From the NCBI RefSeq assembly GCF_013466785.1, contig NZ_CP059163.1, forward strand, positions 682,001 through 746,000: a stretch of DNA of 64,000 bases, given 5' to 3'. The notes under the pieces were generated by a model that saw nothing but the letters and a program-made list of their open reading frames with translations, had not been told where the DNA came from and did not search any database. Each line of letters begins with the position of its first letter. The first letter of the stretch is position 1. This stretch comes from Nocardioides marinisabuli. GTDB taxonomy: Bacteria > Actinomycetota > Actinomycetes > Propionibacteriales > Nocardioidaceae. Of the stretch, positions 47,571 through 55,581 are shown piece after piece. The position numbers were made by a program, and so were the translations under genes.

Positions 47571-47690
47571 GGTCGCCGGGGGGCGACCTCCCCGGTCGGA
47601 CCGGGGGGTACGCCGCGATTCTGGGGGGAACGCGGACTCACCCCGACCGACCATCGCGTCCGAGAATCCGGGGGGAGACTCGGACGCAGA
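47571..47690 (-). ncRNA. 6C-type small RNA with two C6-loop hairpins
   Basis: This lies in the 311-base gene-free stretch between the sulfotransferase and the polymerase gene. On the minus strand, a nine-base stem (47687-47679 with 47664-47656) carries a 14-base loop containing CCCCCC. A second stem (47635-47631 with 47617-47613) has another CCCCCC loop. This is the hallmark of the actinobacterial 6C RNA. Two strong hairpins follow, CCCCGGT/ACCGGGG and GGTCGCC/GGCGACC at 47571-47588, which would end the transcript. The exact 5' end is not visible. Confidence 0.85.
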
Positions 47691-47759
47691 GACGGGAGCC
47701 CGTCCGGTGCAGCTGAGACTCCGCCGGGCGGGCCCTCTCGATTTCGGCCCTCGAGCGGT

Positions 47760-48857
47760 TCAGTCCTCGACGCGGTTGCCCTCGGCGTCCCAGTGCTCGG
47801 CCACCTTCTTGCTCGGCTGCACGCGCGGCGGCTCCCCCGGCATCTTCGGGTGGTCCGGCGGGTAGGGCATCTCGCCCCCGGGCAGCTCCTCGTAGAGGTC
47901 GAGCAGCGGCTGGATCGAGAACGCCTCGTCGTCGATGCCGGCCCACGGGTCACCGCTGTCGGCGAGCCGCTCGGGCACGGTGAAGAGGTTCAGGCCGCGC
48001 GGGTCGTCGACCTGCGCCAGGTCGGCCCACGCCAGCGGGGTGGAGACCGGGGCGCCGGGCAGCGGGCGCAGCGAGTACGCCGAGGCGATGGTGCGGTCGC
48101 GGCAGTTCTGGTTGTAGTCGACGAAGATCCGCTCCCCCCGCTCCTCCTTCCACCACGCCGTGGTCACCTGGTCGTCGCGGCGCTCCAGCGCCCGGCCGAA
48201 GCCGATCGCGGCGTGCCGCACGTCGGTGAACTCCCAGCGCGGCTCGATCCGCACGTAGACGTGCACGCCGCGGTTGCCCGACGTCTTCGCGTACGCCGTC
48301 AGCCCGAGCTCGGCGAGCAGCTCACGGGCCACGCCGGCCACCCGCACCGCGTCGGCGAAGGTGGTGCCGGGCTGCGGGTCGAGGTCGATGCGCAGCTCGT
48401 CGGGGTGGTCGAGGCTGGCCGGGTCGTCGGTGCGGCGCACGGGCCAGGGGTGGAAGGTCAGGGTGCCCATGTGGGCGGCCCACACCGGCACCGCGATCTC
48501 GGTCGGGCAGATCTCGTCGGCGGTGCGACCGGAGGGGAAGGTGACGGTCGCGGTCTCCAGGTAGTCGGGCGCCCCCCTGGGCACCCGCTTCTGGTAGAAC
48601 GCGTCGGCCTTGGAGTCCTGCGGGCCGGTCGCCAGGCGCATCCCCTCGCGCACCCCCGAGGGCCAGCGCTCCAGGGCGGTCGGGCGGTCCCGGAGCGCAC
48701 GCATCAGCCCGTCCTCGACCGAGGCGACGTACTCGGCGACCATCAGCTTGGTCACCTCGGGCGTGTGCCGGGTCGCCTCGTAGATCACCCGGTCGGGGCT
48801 CGAGACGCGCACCGCGCGCCCGCCCGCCTGCACCTCGGCCGCGCTCGCCTTCGCCAT
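47760..48857 (-). CDS. Stand-alone archaeo-eukaryotic primase-type DNA polymerase (LigD polymerase domain / PrimPol)
   Basis: A 365-residue polymerase of the LigD-POL family, able to fill short gaps with ribo- or deoxynucleotides. The catalytic aspartates Asp158 and Asp160 lie in RIDLDPQPG, with the downstream KTSGNRGVHVYVRI motif and a third acid in FVDYNQN. There is no ligase or nuclease module. It is comparable in size to mycobacterial Prim-PolC, which works with LigC; the LigC gene lies 1.5 kb away here. ATG at 48857. Confidence 0.9.
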   Translation of the reverse strand: MAKASAAEVQAGGRAVRVSSPDRVIYEATRHTPEVTKLMVAEYVASVEDGLMRALRDRPTALERWPSGVREGMRLATGPQDSKADAFYQKRVPRGAPDYLETATVTFPSGRTADEICPTEIAVPVWAAHMGTLTFHPWPVRRTDDPASLDHPDELRIDLDPQPGTTFADAVRVAGVARELLAELGLTAYAKTSGNRGVHVYVRIEPRWEFTDVRHAAIGFGRALERRDDQVTTAWWKEERGERIFVDYNQNCRDRTIASAYSLRPLPGAPVSTPLAWADLAQVDDPRGLNLFTVPERLADSGDPWAGIDDEAFSIQPLLDLYEELPGGEMPYPPDHPKMPGEPPRVQPSKKVAEHWDAEGNRVED

Positions 48858-48959
48858 GCGCCCACCCTAGGCCGCCGCCGCGACCCGGCCGGTTCGAAAG
48901 AGCCGGCTCGGCGGGATATCGCGTGGAGGGGTGGGTGGGGCTGCTCCTAGGGTGTCGGG

Positions 48960-50234
48960 GTGAGTGAGCCGTACGCCGACCTGACCTTCCGCACCCTCGA
49001 GCCCGGCGACGAGGGCGCCGACGCCGCGCTGCTGCGGGGCTGGTTGGAGGGCCTGGCCCGCGGCTTCCACGACGGCCGCAACGACCAGGCCGAGTTCGAC
49101 CGCTGGCGCAAGCACGCGGGGCGCGACGGGGCGGTGGTGCGCGGCGCCTGGCCCACCGCCCGGGTCGCCGACGGCACGCTGCCGGTCGGCACCTTCGCCA
49201 GCTGGGCCGGCGAGCTCAACGTCGGCGGCGGCCGCACGCTCGGGCTGCACATGATCAGCGACGTCACCGTCGCCCCCACCCACCGTCGCCAGGGCCTGCT
49301 GCGCCGGCTGATGACCGAGGACCTCGACCACGCGGTCGCGCAGGGCCGTCCGGTGGCGGCGTTGACCGCGACCGAGGGCTCCATCTACGGCCGCTTCGGC
49401 TTCGGCCCCGCCGTGCGCGGGCGCCGCGTCGAGATCGACACGGGCCCCCGCTTCGGGCTGCGCGACCTCGACGACCCCGGCAGCCTGGAGATGGCCGAGC
49501 CGACCGAGGCGTGGCCGCACGTGCGCGCGGTCTTCGAGCGCCACCTCGGGCGCACCCGCGGCGCGGTCAGCCGGCCCTCGTTCTACGAGATGTTCCTGAC
49601 CGGCGAGTACGACTGGGACAAGGGTGCTCCCGACAAGATGCTGCGCGCGGTGCTGCACCTCGACCCCGCCGGCGCCGTCGACGGCTACGCCCTCTTCAAG
49701 CACAACGGCGACCACCGCAAGGACGCTGCGGTCGAGCTGGTCGACCTGGCCGCCGACACCACGACGGCGTACCTGCGGCTGTGGCGCTTCGTCGCCGACA
49801 TCGACCTCGTCGAGAAGGTCCGCTGGGGCCGCAGCCCGCTGCTCGACGTCCTGGAGGTCGCGCTCGTCGACCCGCGGGTCGTGACGACCACGGCCCTGCA
49901 CGACACGCTGTGGGTGCGGGTGCTCGACCTCCCGGTGGCCCTGGAGGCCCGCCCGTGGAGCGCCGACGGAGACGTGGTGCTCGAGGTCGACGACGACCTC
50001 GGCCACACCGCCGGGCGCTGGCGGGTCACCACCAGCGCTGGCGCCGCGACCGTGCGGCGCACCGACGACGCGGCCGACGTGCGGCTCTCCGCCGAGACCC
50101 TGGGCCACCTCTACCTCGGCGACGTCGACGTGGCACCGCTGGCCGCCGTCGGCCGGGTCACCGGCGCCGCGGCCGGCACCTTCGCGGCGATGGCCGACGG
50201 CGGACCGACGCCGTGGTGCACCACCGGGTTCTGA
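48960..50234 (+). CDS. Eis-family GNAT acetyltransferase
   Basis: A 424-residue protein with the three-part Eis layout: an N-terminal GNAT domain (VTVAPTHRRQGLLRRLM acetyl-CoA loop, residues 98-116), a second degenerate GNAT half around YALFKHNGDHRKDAAVE, and a sterol-carrier-like C-terminal domain (residues 330-424) ending TPWCTTGF. The free C-terminal Phe and a Tyr in TATEGSIYGRFGFG are typical of the family. Such enzymes acetylate amines such as aminoglycosides or lysines; the substrate is not defined here. Confidence 0.9.
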   Translation: MSEPYADLTFRTLEPGDEGADAALLRGWLEGLARGFHDGRNDQAEFDRWRKHAGRDGAVVRGAWPTARVADGTLPVGTFASWAGELNVGGGRTLGLHMISDVTVAPTHRRQGLLRRLMTEDLDHAVAQGRPVAALTATEGSIYGRFGFGPAVRGRRVEIDTGPRFGLRDLDDPGSLEMAEPTEAWPHVRAVFERHLGRTRGAVSRPSFYEMFLTGEYDWDKGAPDKMLRAVLHLDPAGAVDGYALFKHNGDHRKDAAVELVDLAADTTTAYLRLWRFVADIDLVEKVRWGRSPLLDVLEVALVDPRVVTTTALHDTLWVRVLDLPVALEARPWSADGDVVLEVDDDLGHTAGRWRVTTSAGAATVRRTDDAADVRLSAETLGHLYLGDVDVAPLAAVGRVTGAAAGTFAAMADGGPTPWCTTGF

Positions 50235-50244
50235 CGGGGTCCTG

Positions 50245-50445
50245 ATGGCGCCCGACCCGTCACCGCAGGCCCCGCTGGAGGAGTGGGCCCGCCGCGGCGG
50301 GCACTGGCAGGTGGTCGTCTCCACCCCCGAGCGCACCACCGTGGCGCTGCTGACCTGCGACGGCGGCGAGGAGATGGAGCGCGTCGAGGTCGACGGGCCG
50401 GCGCTGCACGACTGGCTCGCCGGGCGTACGTCGTCGGCCGACTGA
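50245..50445 (+). CDS. Small conserved hypothetical protein
   Basis: A 66-residue acidic protein (EEWARRGGHWQVVVSTPERT, then TVALLTCDGGEEMERVEV and LHDWLAGRTSS). It reads as a small beta-beta-alpha fold with no signal. It begins 11 bases after the Eis-like gene, so the two are probably co-transcribed. Its function is unknown. The codon pattern is normal for the region, and the reading frame is sensible throughout, which supports a real gene. Confidence 0.65.
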   Translation: MAPDPSPQAPLEEWARRGGHWQVVVSTPERTTVALLTCDGGEEMERVEVDGPALHDWLAGRTSSAD

Positions 50446-50455
50446 GCCTCGCCGG

Positions 50456-50941
50456 TCAGAGCACGCCGCGGCCCTTGCGCCGCTCGAAGACCAGCTGGGT
50501 CTCGGTCGAGCGCACCACCGGGTGCACGGTGACGTGCTCGAGCACCAGGTCGCGCAGCGCCTCGGGGTCGGCGACGGCGACCAGCAGGTGGAAGTCGTCC
50601 TCGCCGGCCACGTGCAGCGCCTGCAGGACGCCCGGCGCCTCGACCAGGGCGTCGTACAGCGTCGTGACGTGCTGCTGGTCGTGGCTGCCCAGGCGCACCT
50701 TGATGACCGCCTGCAGCGGGAAGCCCAGCGAGGCGACGTCGACCTGCACGCTGGTGCCGACGATGACGCCGCGGTCGCGCAACGAGCGCACCCGGTAGGC
50801 ACAGGTCGACTCGGCCACCCCCAGCCGCGAGGCGAGCGCCTTGTTGGTCAGCCGTCCGTCGGCGCCCAGCGCGCGCAGGATGTCGAGGTCGAGGGAGTCC
50901 AGGCCGGGGGCGCCCCGGTCAGCGGGTTGTGATCCAGGCAA
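50456..50941 (-). CDS. mdeR: Lrp/AsnC family regulator next to the methionine catabolism genes
   Basis: A 161-residue Lrp-type regulator. The N-terminal winged helix reads LTNKALASRLGVAESTCAYRVRSL. The C-terminal RAM domain for effector binding and oligomerisation follows (GVLQALHVAGEDDFHLLVAV). I use the TTG at 50941 as start because GAGGAG lies eight bases upstream and no in-frame ATG or GTG fits. It is transcribed away from mdeA across a 114-base gap. In Pseudomonas putida an Lrp homologue (MdeR) controls mdeAB, so the same role is proposed. Confidence 0.82.
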   Translation of the reverse strand: MPGSQPADRGAPGLDSLDLDILRALGADGRLTNKALASRLGVAESTCAYRVRSLRDRGVIVGTSVQVDVASLGFPLQAVIKVRLGSHDQQHVTTLYDALVEAPGVLQALHVAGEDDFHLLVAVADPEALRDLVLEHVTVHPVVRSTETQLVFERRKGRGVL

Positions 50942-50987
50942 CGCGAGCTCCTCAGGAGGCGGGTGGTCCTGCTTCTTCTGCAACCGA

Positions 50988-51001
50988 AGCCTCCTTAGGC
51001 T
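50988..51001. promoter_or_regulatory. Inverted repeat in the mdeR-mdeA gap
   Basis: AGCCT and AGGCT around four bases (50988-51001) form a small palindrome midway between the divergent genes. Lrp-type regulators often bind such loose repeats, so this is a candidate MdeR site. Confidence 0.35.
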
Positions 51002-51055
51002 ACGTCTTCGACAGCGAGGGCGCTCGTACGGTGACTTCTCAGCGAGACTCCCTGC

Positions 51056-52285
51056 ATGCGCCTCGACTCCCTCGCCGTGCACAGCGGCCGCGACGACCTG
51101 ACCAGCCTCGGCGTGCACGCGCTGCCGCTGGACCTCTCCTCCACCAACCCGCTGCCCGACCTCGACACCGGCGGCGAGTCCTACGAGTCGATGGCCACCG
51201 GAGGGCACCCCACCGAGGGCGGCCACGTCTACCAGCGGCTGTGGAACCCGACCGTGGCCCGCTTCGAGACCGCGCTGGCCACCCTCGAGCACGCCGAGTC
51301 GGCGGTCGCCTTCGCCTCCGGCATGGCCGCCATGTCGGCCGCGGTGCTCTCGCGCACGATGCTGACCGGCAAGCGCCACGTGGTCGCGGTCCGCCCGATG
51401 TACGGCGGCACCGACCACCTGCTCTCCACCGGCCTGCTGGGCACCGAGGTCTCCTGGTGCACCGAGTCCCAGATCGCCGCCACGGTGCGCCCCGACACCG
51501 CCCTGGTCGTCGTGGAGACGCCCGCGAACCCGACGCTGGAGCTGCTCGACATCGCCGCGGCCGTGGCCGCCGCCGGCGACGTGCCGGTGCTGGTCGACAA
51601 CACCTTCGCCACCCCGGTGCTGCAGAACCCGCTCGACCACGGCGCCGCGATGGCGCTGCACAGCGCCACCAAGTACCTCGGCGGCCACGGCGACGTGGTC
51701 GGCGGCGTGATCGCCTGCGACGAGGAGACCGCCAACGGGCTGCGCCAGGTGCGCGCGGTGACCGGCGGCATCCTGCACCCGCTCGGCGCCTACCTGCTGC
51801 ACCGCGGCCTGGCCACCCTGCCGCTGCGGGTGCGCGCCCAGCAGGACGGCGCCCGTCGGCTCGTCGAGTTCCTCCAGGGCCGCGACGAGGTCGCGACCGT
51901 GCACTACCCCGGCCTCGACGACCCGCGGGGCCTCGTCGGCACCCAGATGCGCGGCCCCGGCGCGATGGTCGCCATCACCCTGCACGGCGGGTACGACGCC
52001 GCCGCCCGGCTCACCTCGTCGGTCTCGCTGTTCACCCACGCGGTGTCGCTGGGCGGCGTCGACTCGCTGGTCCAGCACCCCGCGGCGCTGACCCACCGCC
52101 CCGTCGCCGCCCACGCGCGACCCGGCGCGGGCGTCGTACGGCTCTCGGTCGGGCTGGAGGACCCGCTCGACCTGCTCGACGACCTCACCGCCGGGCTGGC
52201 CGCCGTCGGGGTGGGCACCCCCACGGCGCCCTCAGTGGCACAGTGGCGCCCGAGCGACCAGACCCGCCAGACCGTCGGCGTCTGA
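51056..52285 (+). CDS. mdeA: PLP-dependent methionine gamma-lyase-type enzyme
   Basis: A 409-residue Cys/Met-metabolism PLP enzyme. The Schiff-base Lys206 lies in SATKYLGGHGDVVGG, the PLP-phosphate contact in FASGMAAMSAAV, and the partner-subunit motif in YQRLWNPTVARFE. The family also includes cystathionine gamma-synthase and gamma-lyase. Linkage to an E1-like TPP enzyme and an Lrp regulator favours L-methionine gamma-lyase, giving methanethiol, ammonia and 2-oxobutyrate. A Cys near the active site (WCTESQ) is noted but not diagnostic. Confidence 0.82.
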   Translation: MRLDSLAVHSGRDDLTSLGVHALPLDLSSTNPLPDLDTGGESYESMATGGHPTEGGHVYQRLWNPTVARFETALATLEHAESAVAFASGMAAMSAAVLSRTMLTGKRHVVAVRPMYGGTDHLLSTGLLGTEVSWCTESQIAATVRPDTALVVVETPANPTLELLDIAAAVAAAGDVPVLVDNTFATPVLQNPLDHGAAMALHSATKYLGGHGDVVGGVIACDEETANGLRQVRAVTGGILHPLGAYLLHRGLATLPLRVRAQQDGARRLVEFLQGRDEVATVHYPGLDDPRGLVGTQMRGPGAMVAITLHGGYDAAARLTSSVSLFTHAVSLGGVDSLVQHPAALTHRPVAAHARPGAGVVRLSVGLEDPLDLLDDLTAGLAAVGVGTPTAPSVAQWRPSDQTRQTVGV

Positions 52286-52308
52286 CCACCCCCACCGGAG
52301 GAGTCCGA

Positions 52309-54630
52309 GTGACCACGCCCGACCCTGCCCTGCTCCGCGAGGTCTCGCGCCGCGTGCTGTGGCTGGCCACCTCGATCGTCGACGCCGCCAACGCGGGGCG
52401 TCCCAACGACAGCGGGGTCAAGGTCGGCGGCCACCAGGCCTCGTCGGCCTCGATGGTCGACATCATGGTGGCGCTGTGGTTCGCCGAGCTCGAGCGCGAC
52501 GACCGGGTGTCGGTCAAGCCGCACGCCTCGCCGGTGCTGCACGCGCTGAACTACCTGCTCGGCGACCTCGACGAGGCCTACCTGCCGACGCTGCGCGCCA
52601 AGGGCGGGCTGCAGTCCTACCCCTCGCGGCTCAAGGACCCCGACACCGTCGACTTCTCCACCGGCTCGGTCGGCATCGGCGCGACCGCGGCGCTGTGGGC
52701 GGCGATGTCGCACCGCTACGTCGCCTCGCGCTTCGCCGACGCTCCCCCGGCCGGTCGCTTCGTCAGCCTGCTCGGCGACGCCGAGCTCGACGAGGGCGCG
52801 ATCTGGGAGGCCGTGGCCGACCCCGCGGTGGCCCGCCTCGGCGAGGTGCTGTGGGTCGTCGACGTCAACCGGCAGTCGCTGGACCGGGTGGTGCCCGAGC
52901 TGCAGATCGCGCGGCTGGCCGGCATGTTCGAGGCCGCCGGCTGGCAGGTCGTCACCATCAAGTGGGGCCGCCGCATCAGCGAGCTCTTCGAGCGCCCCGG
53001 CGGCGCCGAGCTGCGCACGCGCCTGGAGCAGATGCCCAACGAGGAGTACCAGCGGATGCTGCGCGCCGGCACCGACGAGATCGCCGGGCGGCTGCTGGCC
53101 GACTCGGAGGCCTGGTCGCCGTCGGCCGCGCTGCGCGAGCTGGTCGACGCGCTCGACGCCGACGACCTCGCCGAGCTGGTGCGCGACCTCGGCGGCCACG
53201 ACCTCGGCCTGCTGGTCGACACCTTCGCCGACGTCGACGACCAGCGCCCCACGGTCGTGTTCGCCTACACGATCAAGGGCCGCGGGCTGCCCACCGAGGG
53301 CCACCCCAACAACCACTCCGCGCTGCTCACCGCCGACCAGATGGACGCCCTGGCCGAGCGGACCGGCGGCGACCGGTCGGCGCCGTGGTCGCGCTTCGAG
53401 GCCGGCAGCGCCGCCGCCGACCTGTGCGAGCAGCGCGCCGCGGCCCTGCGTCGTACGCCGCAGCCGCCGACGACCCCGCTCCCGGTGCCGGTCGCGCTGG
53501 GCCACGCCCACAAGCGACCGGTCTCGACCCAGGCGGCCCTGGGCCGACTGCTGGCCGACCTGCACCGCGACGCCCCCGCGGTGGCCGCGCGCGTGGTCAC
53601 CTGCAGCCCCGACGTGGCCTCCTCGACCAACCTCGGCGGCTGGATCAACAAGGCCGGCGTGTGGTCGGTGGAGGACCGCCGCGACTGGTTCGCCGACGAC
53701 ACCGAGCGGCTGCTGCGCTGGTCGGAGCACCAGGACGGCCAGCACATCGAGCTCGGCATCGCCGAGGTCAACCTGGTCTCGCTGCTCGGCGAGCTGGGCG
53801 CGACCTGGTCGCGCTGGGGCGAGCGGCTGATCCCGATCGCCACCATCTACGACCCGTTCGTCTCGCGCGCGCTCGAGCCGTGGTCCTACGGCATCTACTC
53901 CGGCGGTCAGTCGATCCTGGTCGGCACCCCCTCGGGCGTCACGCTCGCCCCCGAGGGCGGCGCGCACCAGTCGATCACCACCCCGTCGATCGGGCTGGAG
54001 CAGCCGGGCTGCACCGCCTGGGAGCCGGCCTTCGCGCAGGACCTGGAGTGGTGCTTCCTGGCCGCGATGGACTCGGTCGGGGTGCCCGGTGGCACGTCGT
54101 CGTACTTCCGGCTCTCCACGCGCCCCCTCGACCCGACGCTGGCCGAGCTGCCCGACGACCCGGCGCTGGTCGAGCGCCGCCGCCGCCAGGCGGTCGCCGG
54201 CGGCTACCGGCTGCCCGCCGAGCACGCGCCAACCGAGGAGCAGGTGACGCTGGTCGGCGTCGGCGCGATCATGCCCGAGGTGGTGGCCGCGGCCGAGAGC
54301 CTGCGCGGGCAGGGCGTGCGCGCCGGCGTGGTCTGCCTGACCAGCCCCGACCTGGTCTTCCGCTCCTTCCAGCAGCGCGGCCGCCGTGGCGGCGGCACCG
54401 GCGGCGACGTCCTCGCCGAGCTGCTGCCCGCCTCGGCCCCGGCGCCGCTGGTGACCGTGCTCGACGGGCACCCGCACACGCTGTCGTTCCTCGCCGGCGC
54501 ACGCGGCGACCGGATCCGCTGCCTGGGCGTCGAGGAGTTCGGGCAGTCCTCCGGTCTCGCCGACGCCTACCGGCTGCACGGCCTCGACGTGGCGGCGATC
54601 GTCGACGCGGCGCTGGGCCTGGTGGAGTGA
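52309..54630 (+). CDS. mdeB: Transketolase-like 2-oxoacid dehydrogenase E1 homologue, MdeB type
   Basis: A 773-residue thiamine-diphosphate enzyme of the homodimeric AceE/E1 type. Residues 30-75 hold VKVGGHQASSAS and KPHASPVLHAL, the TPP-Mg motif is LLGDAELDEGAIWEA...VDVNRQ (about 160-190), and IELGIAEVNLVSL marks the second domain. GTG after GGAGGAG. It lies 23 bases after mdeA. P. putida MdeB, encoded next to MdeA, is an E1 homologue acting on 2-oxobutyrate; the same job is inferred here. It is shorter than AceE (about 880 residues), and no E2 gene is adjacent. Confidence 0.85.
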   Translation: MTTPDPALLREVSRRVLWLATSIVDAANAGRPNDSGVKVGGHQASSASMVDIMVALWFAELERDDRVSVKPHASPVLHALNYLLGDLDEAYLPTLRAKGGLQSYPSRLKDPDTVDFSTGSVGIGATAALWAAMSHRYVASRFADAPPAGRFVSLLGDAELDEGAIWEAVADPAVARLGEVLWVVDVNRQSLDRVVPELQIARLAGMFEAAGWQVVTIKWGRRISELFERPGGAELRTRLEQMPNEEYQRMLRAGTDEIAGRLLADSEAWSPSAALRELVDALDADDLAELVRDLGGHDLGLLVDTFADVDDQRPTVVFAYTIKGRGLPTEGHPNNHSALLTADQMDALAERTGGDRSAPWSRFEAGSAAADLCEQRAAALRRTPQPPTTPLPVPVALGHAHKRPVSTQAALGRLLADLHRDAPAVAARVVTCSPDVASSTNLGGWINKAGVWSVEDRRDWFADDTERLLRWSEHQDGQHIELGIAEVNLVSLLGELGATWSRWGERLIPIATIYDPFVSRALEPWSYGIYSGGQSILVGTPSGVTLAPEGGAHQSITTPSIGLEQPGCTAWEPAFAQDLEWCFLAAMDSVGVPGGTSSYFRLSTRPLDPTLAELPDDPALVERRRRQAVAGGYRLPAEHAPTEEQVTLVGVGAIMPEVVAAAESLRGQGVRAGVVCLTSPDLVFRSFQQRGRRGGGTGGDVLAELLPASAPAPLVTVLDGHPHTLSFLAGARGDRIRCLGVEEFGQSSGLADAYRLHGLDVAAIVDAALGLVE

Positions 54631-55103
54631 CGGCGCTCGGTCCGCTGGCCCTGGCCCCGCTCACCCGCGACCAGGCGGTCGAGGTGTGCACCTGGCGCTA
54701 CCCGGCGCCGTACGACTGCTACGACATGACCGACGCCGACCCCGACGAGCTCGCCGACCCCGCGTCGGGGTTCCACGCGCTGACCGCAGGCGGACGGCTC
54801 ATCGGCTTCCGCTCGTTCGGCCCCGACGGGCGGGTGCCGGGCTGGGCGTACGACGACACGGCGCTCGACACCGGCGGCGGGCTGCACCCCGACCTGGTCG
54901 GGCAGGGCCTCGGCCGCGAGGCGATCCGCGCCGGCCTGACGTACGGCCGCTCGCGGTTCGCCCCGACGGCGTACCGGATGACGGTGGCGGGCTTCAACGA
55001 GCGCGCACTGCGGGTGGTGCGGTCACTCGGCTTCGAGCGGGTCGGGCGGTTCCGCGCCCCGACCGGTGTCCGGTACGAGGTCCTGGTGCGGCCCGAGCGC
55101 TGA
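54627..55103 (+). CDS. GNAT family N-acetyltransferase
   Basis: A 158-residue GNAT enzyme. The acetyl-CoA loop is GLHPDLVGQGLGREAIRAG, and VAGFNERALRVVRSLGFERVGRF is the usual last helix-strand. It starts GTG, overlapping the mdeB stop as GTGA, so it belongs to the mde operon. Acetylation of a product or intermediate of methionine breakdown, or of a protein in that pathway, is possible but not shown by the sequence. Confidence 0.82.
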   Translation: MTALGPLALAPLTRDQAVEVCTWRYPAPYDCYDMTDADPDELADPASGFHALTAGGRLIGFRSFGPDGRVPGWAYDDTALDTGGGLHPDLVGQGLGREAIRAGLTYGRSRFAPTAYRMTVAGFNERALRVVRSLGFERVGRFRAPTGVRYEVLVRPER

Positions 55104-55104
55104 G

Positions 55105-55227
55105 CCGGGTCGTGGTCCGGGTCGTGGTCCGGGTCGTGGTCCGGGTCGTGTGCCTGAGGACGCGCCAGAGCGCGGCCAGGGGCCACGACCGGGACCACGA
55201 CCCAGGCCACGACTCAGGCCACGACCC
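55105..55227. repeat. 12-base tandem repeat with downstream inverted copies, convergent terminator-like
   Basis: Four copies of CCGGGTCGTGGT (the last partial) start at 55105, 55117, 55129 and 55141. Inverse copies (CCACGACC-type) lie at 55181-55227. The two halves can fold into a long hairpin between convergent genes, so it probably stops transcription from both sides. Confidence 0.8.
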
Positions 55228-55581
55228 TCAGAGCAGCGAGTTGGGCTGGAACGTCGGTCGCCGGTCGTCAGCGCCCGCGACCGGCCGTACGAACTCGAAG
55301 CCCGCGGTCAGGACCACCTGCAGCTCCGGCGAGTCGGCGGCGAGCCCCCGCGCGCACTCCTCGTGCAGCGGTGGGGCGTGGAAGGCGTTGCGGGCGACCT
55401 CGTCGGTGTCCCCCACGAACGCCACCGGACGCCCCAACGAGGCCGCGCAGGCGCCGCAGATCCGGCTCAGCGCGCACTGGGTGACCCGCGACCCCACGAG
55501 CACGGGTCGACCCTGCTCGTCGGGCTCCCACGCGAAGGGCGCCGTACGCGCGTCGACGTCGCGGGACAGCCCGCGGATCAC
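55228..55581 (-). CDS. Small cysteine-containing hypothetical protein coupled to the desaturase
   Basis: A 117-residue protein starting GTG inside the desaturase stop (GTGA overlap). It reads IRGLSRDVDARTAPFAW, then CALSRICGACAASLGRPVAFVGD with a Cys-x2-Cys pair, plus another Cys in HEECARGLA. The Cys set suits a small zinc or iron site. The overlapping start ties it to the desaturase, so a role in that enzyme's function or assembly is possible. I do not know the family. Confidence 0.65.
   Translation of the reverse strand: MIRGLSRDVDARTAPFAWEPDEQGRPVLVGSRVTQCALSRICGACAASLGRPVAFVGDTDEVARNAFHAPPLHEECARGLAADSPELQVVLTAGFEFVRPVAGADDRRPTFQPNSLL

Noticed and set aside
47760..48857. Full LigD of the end-joining pathway
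   Set aside because: Only the polymerase domain is present; ligase and phosphoesterase modules and ku are absent from the window.
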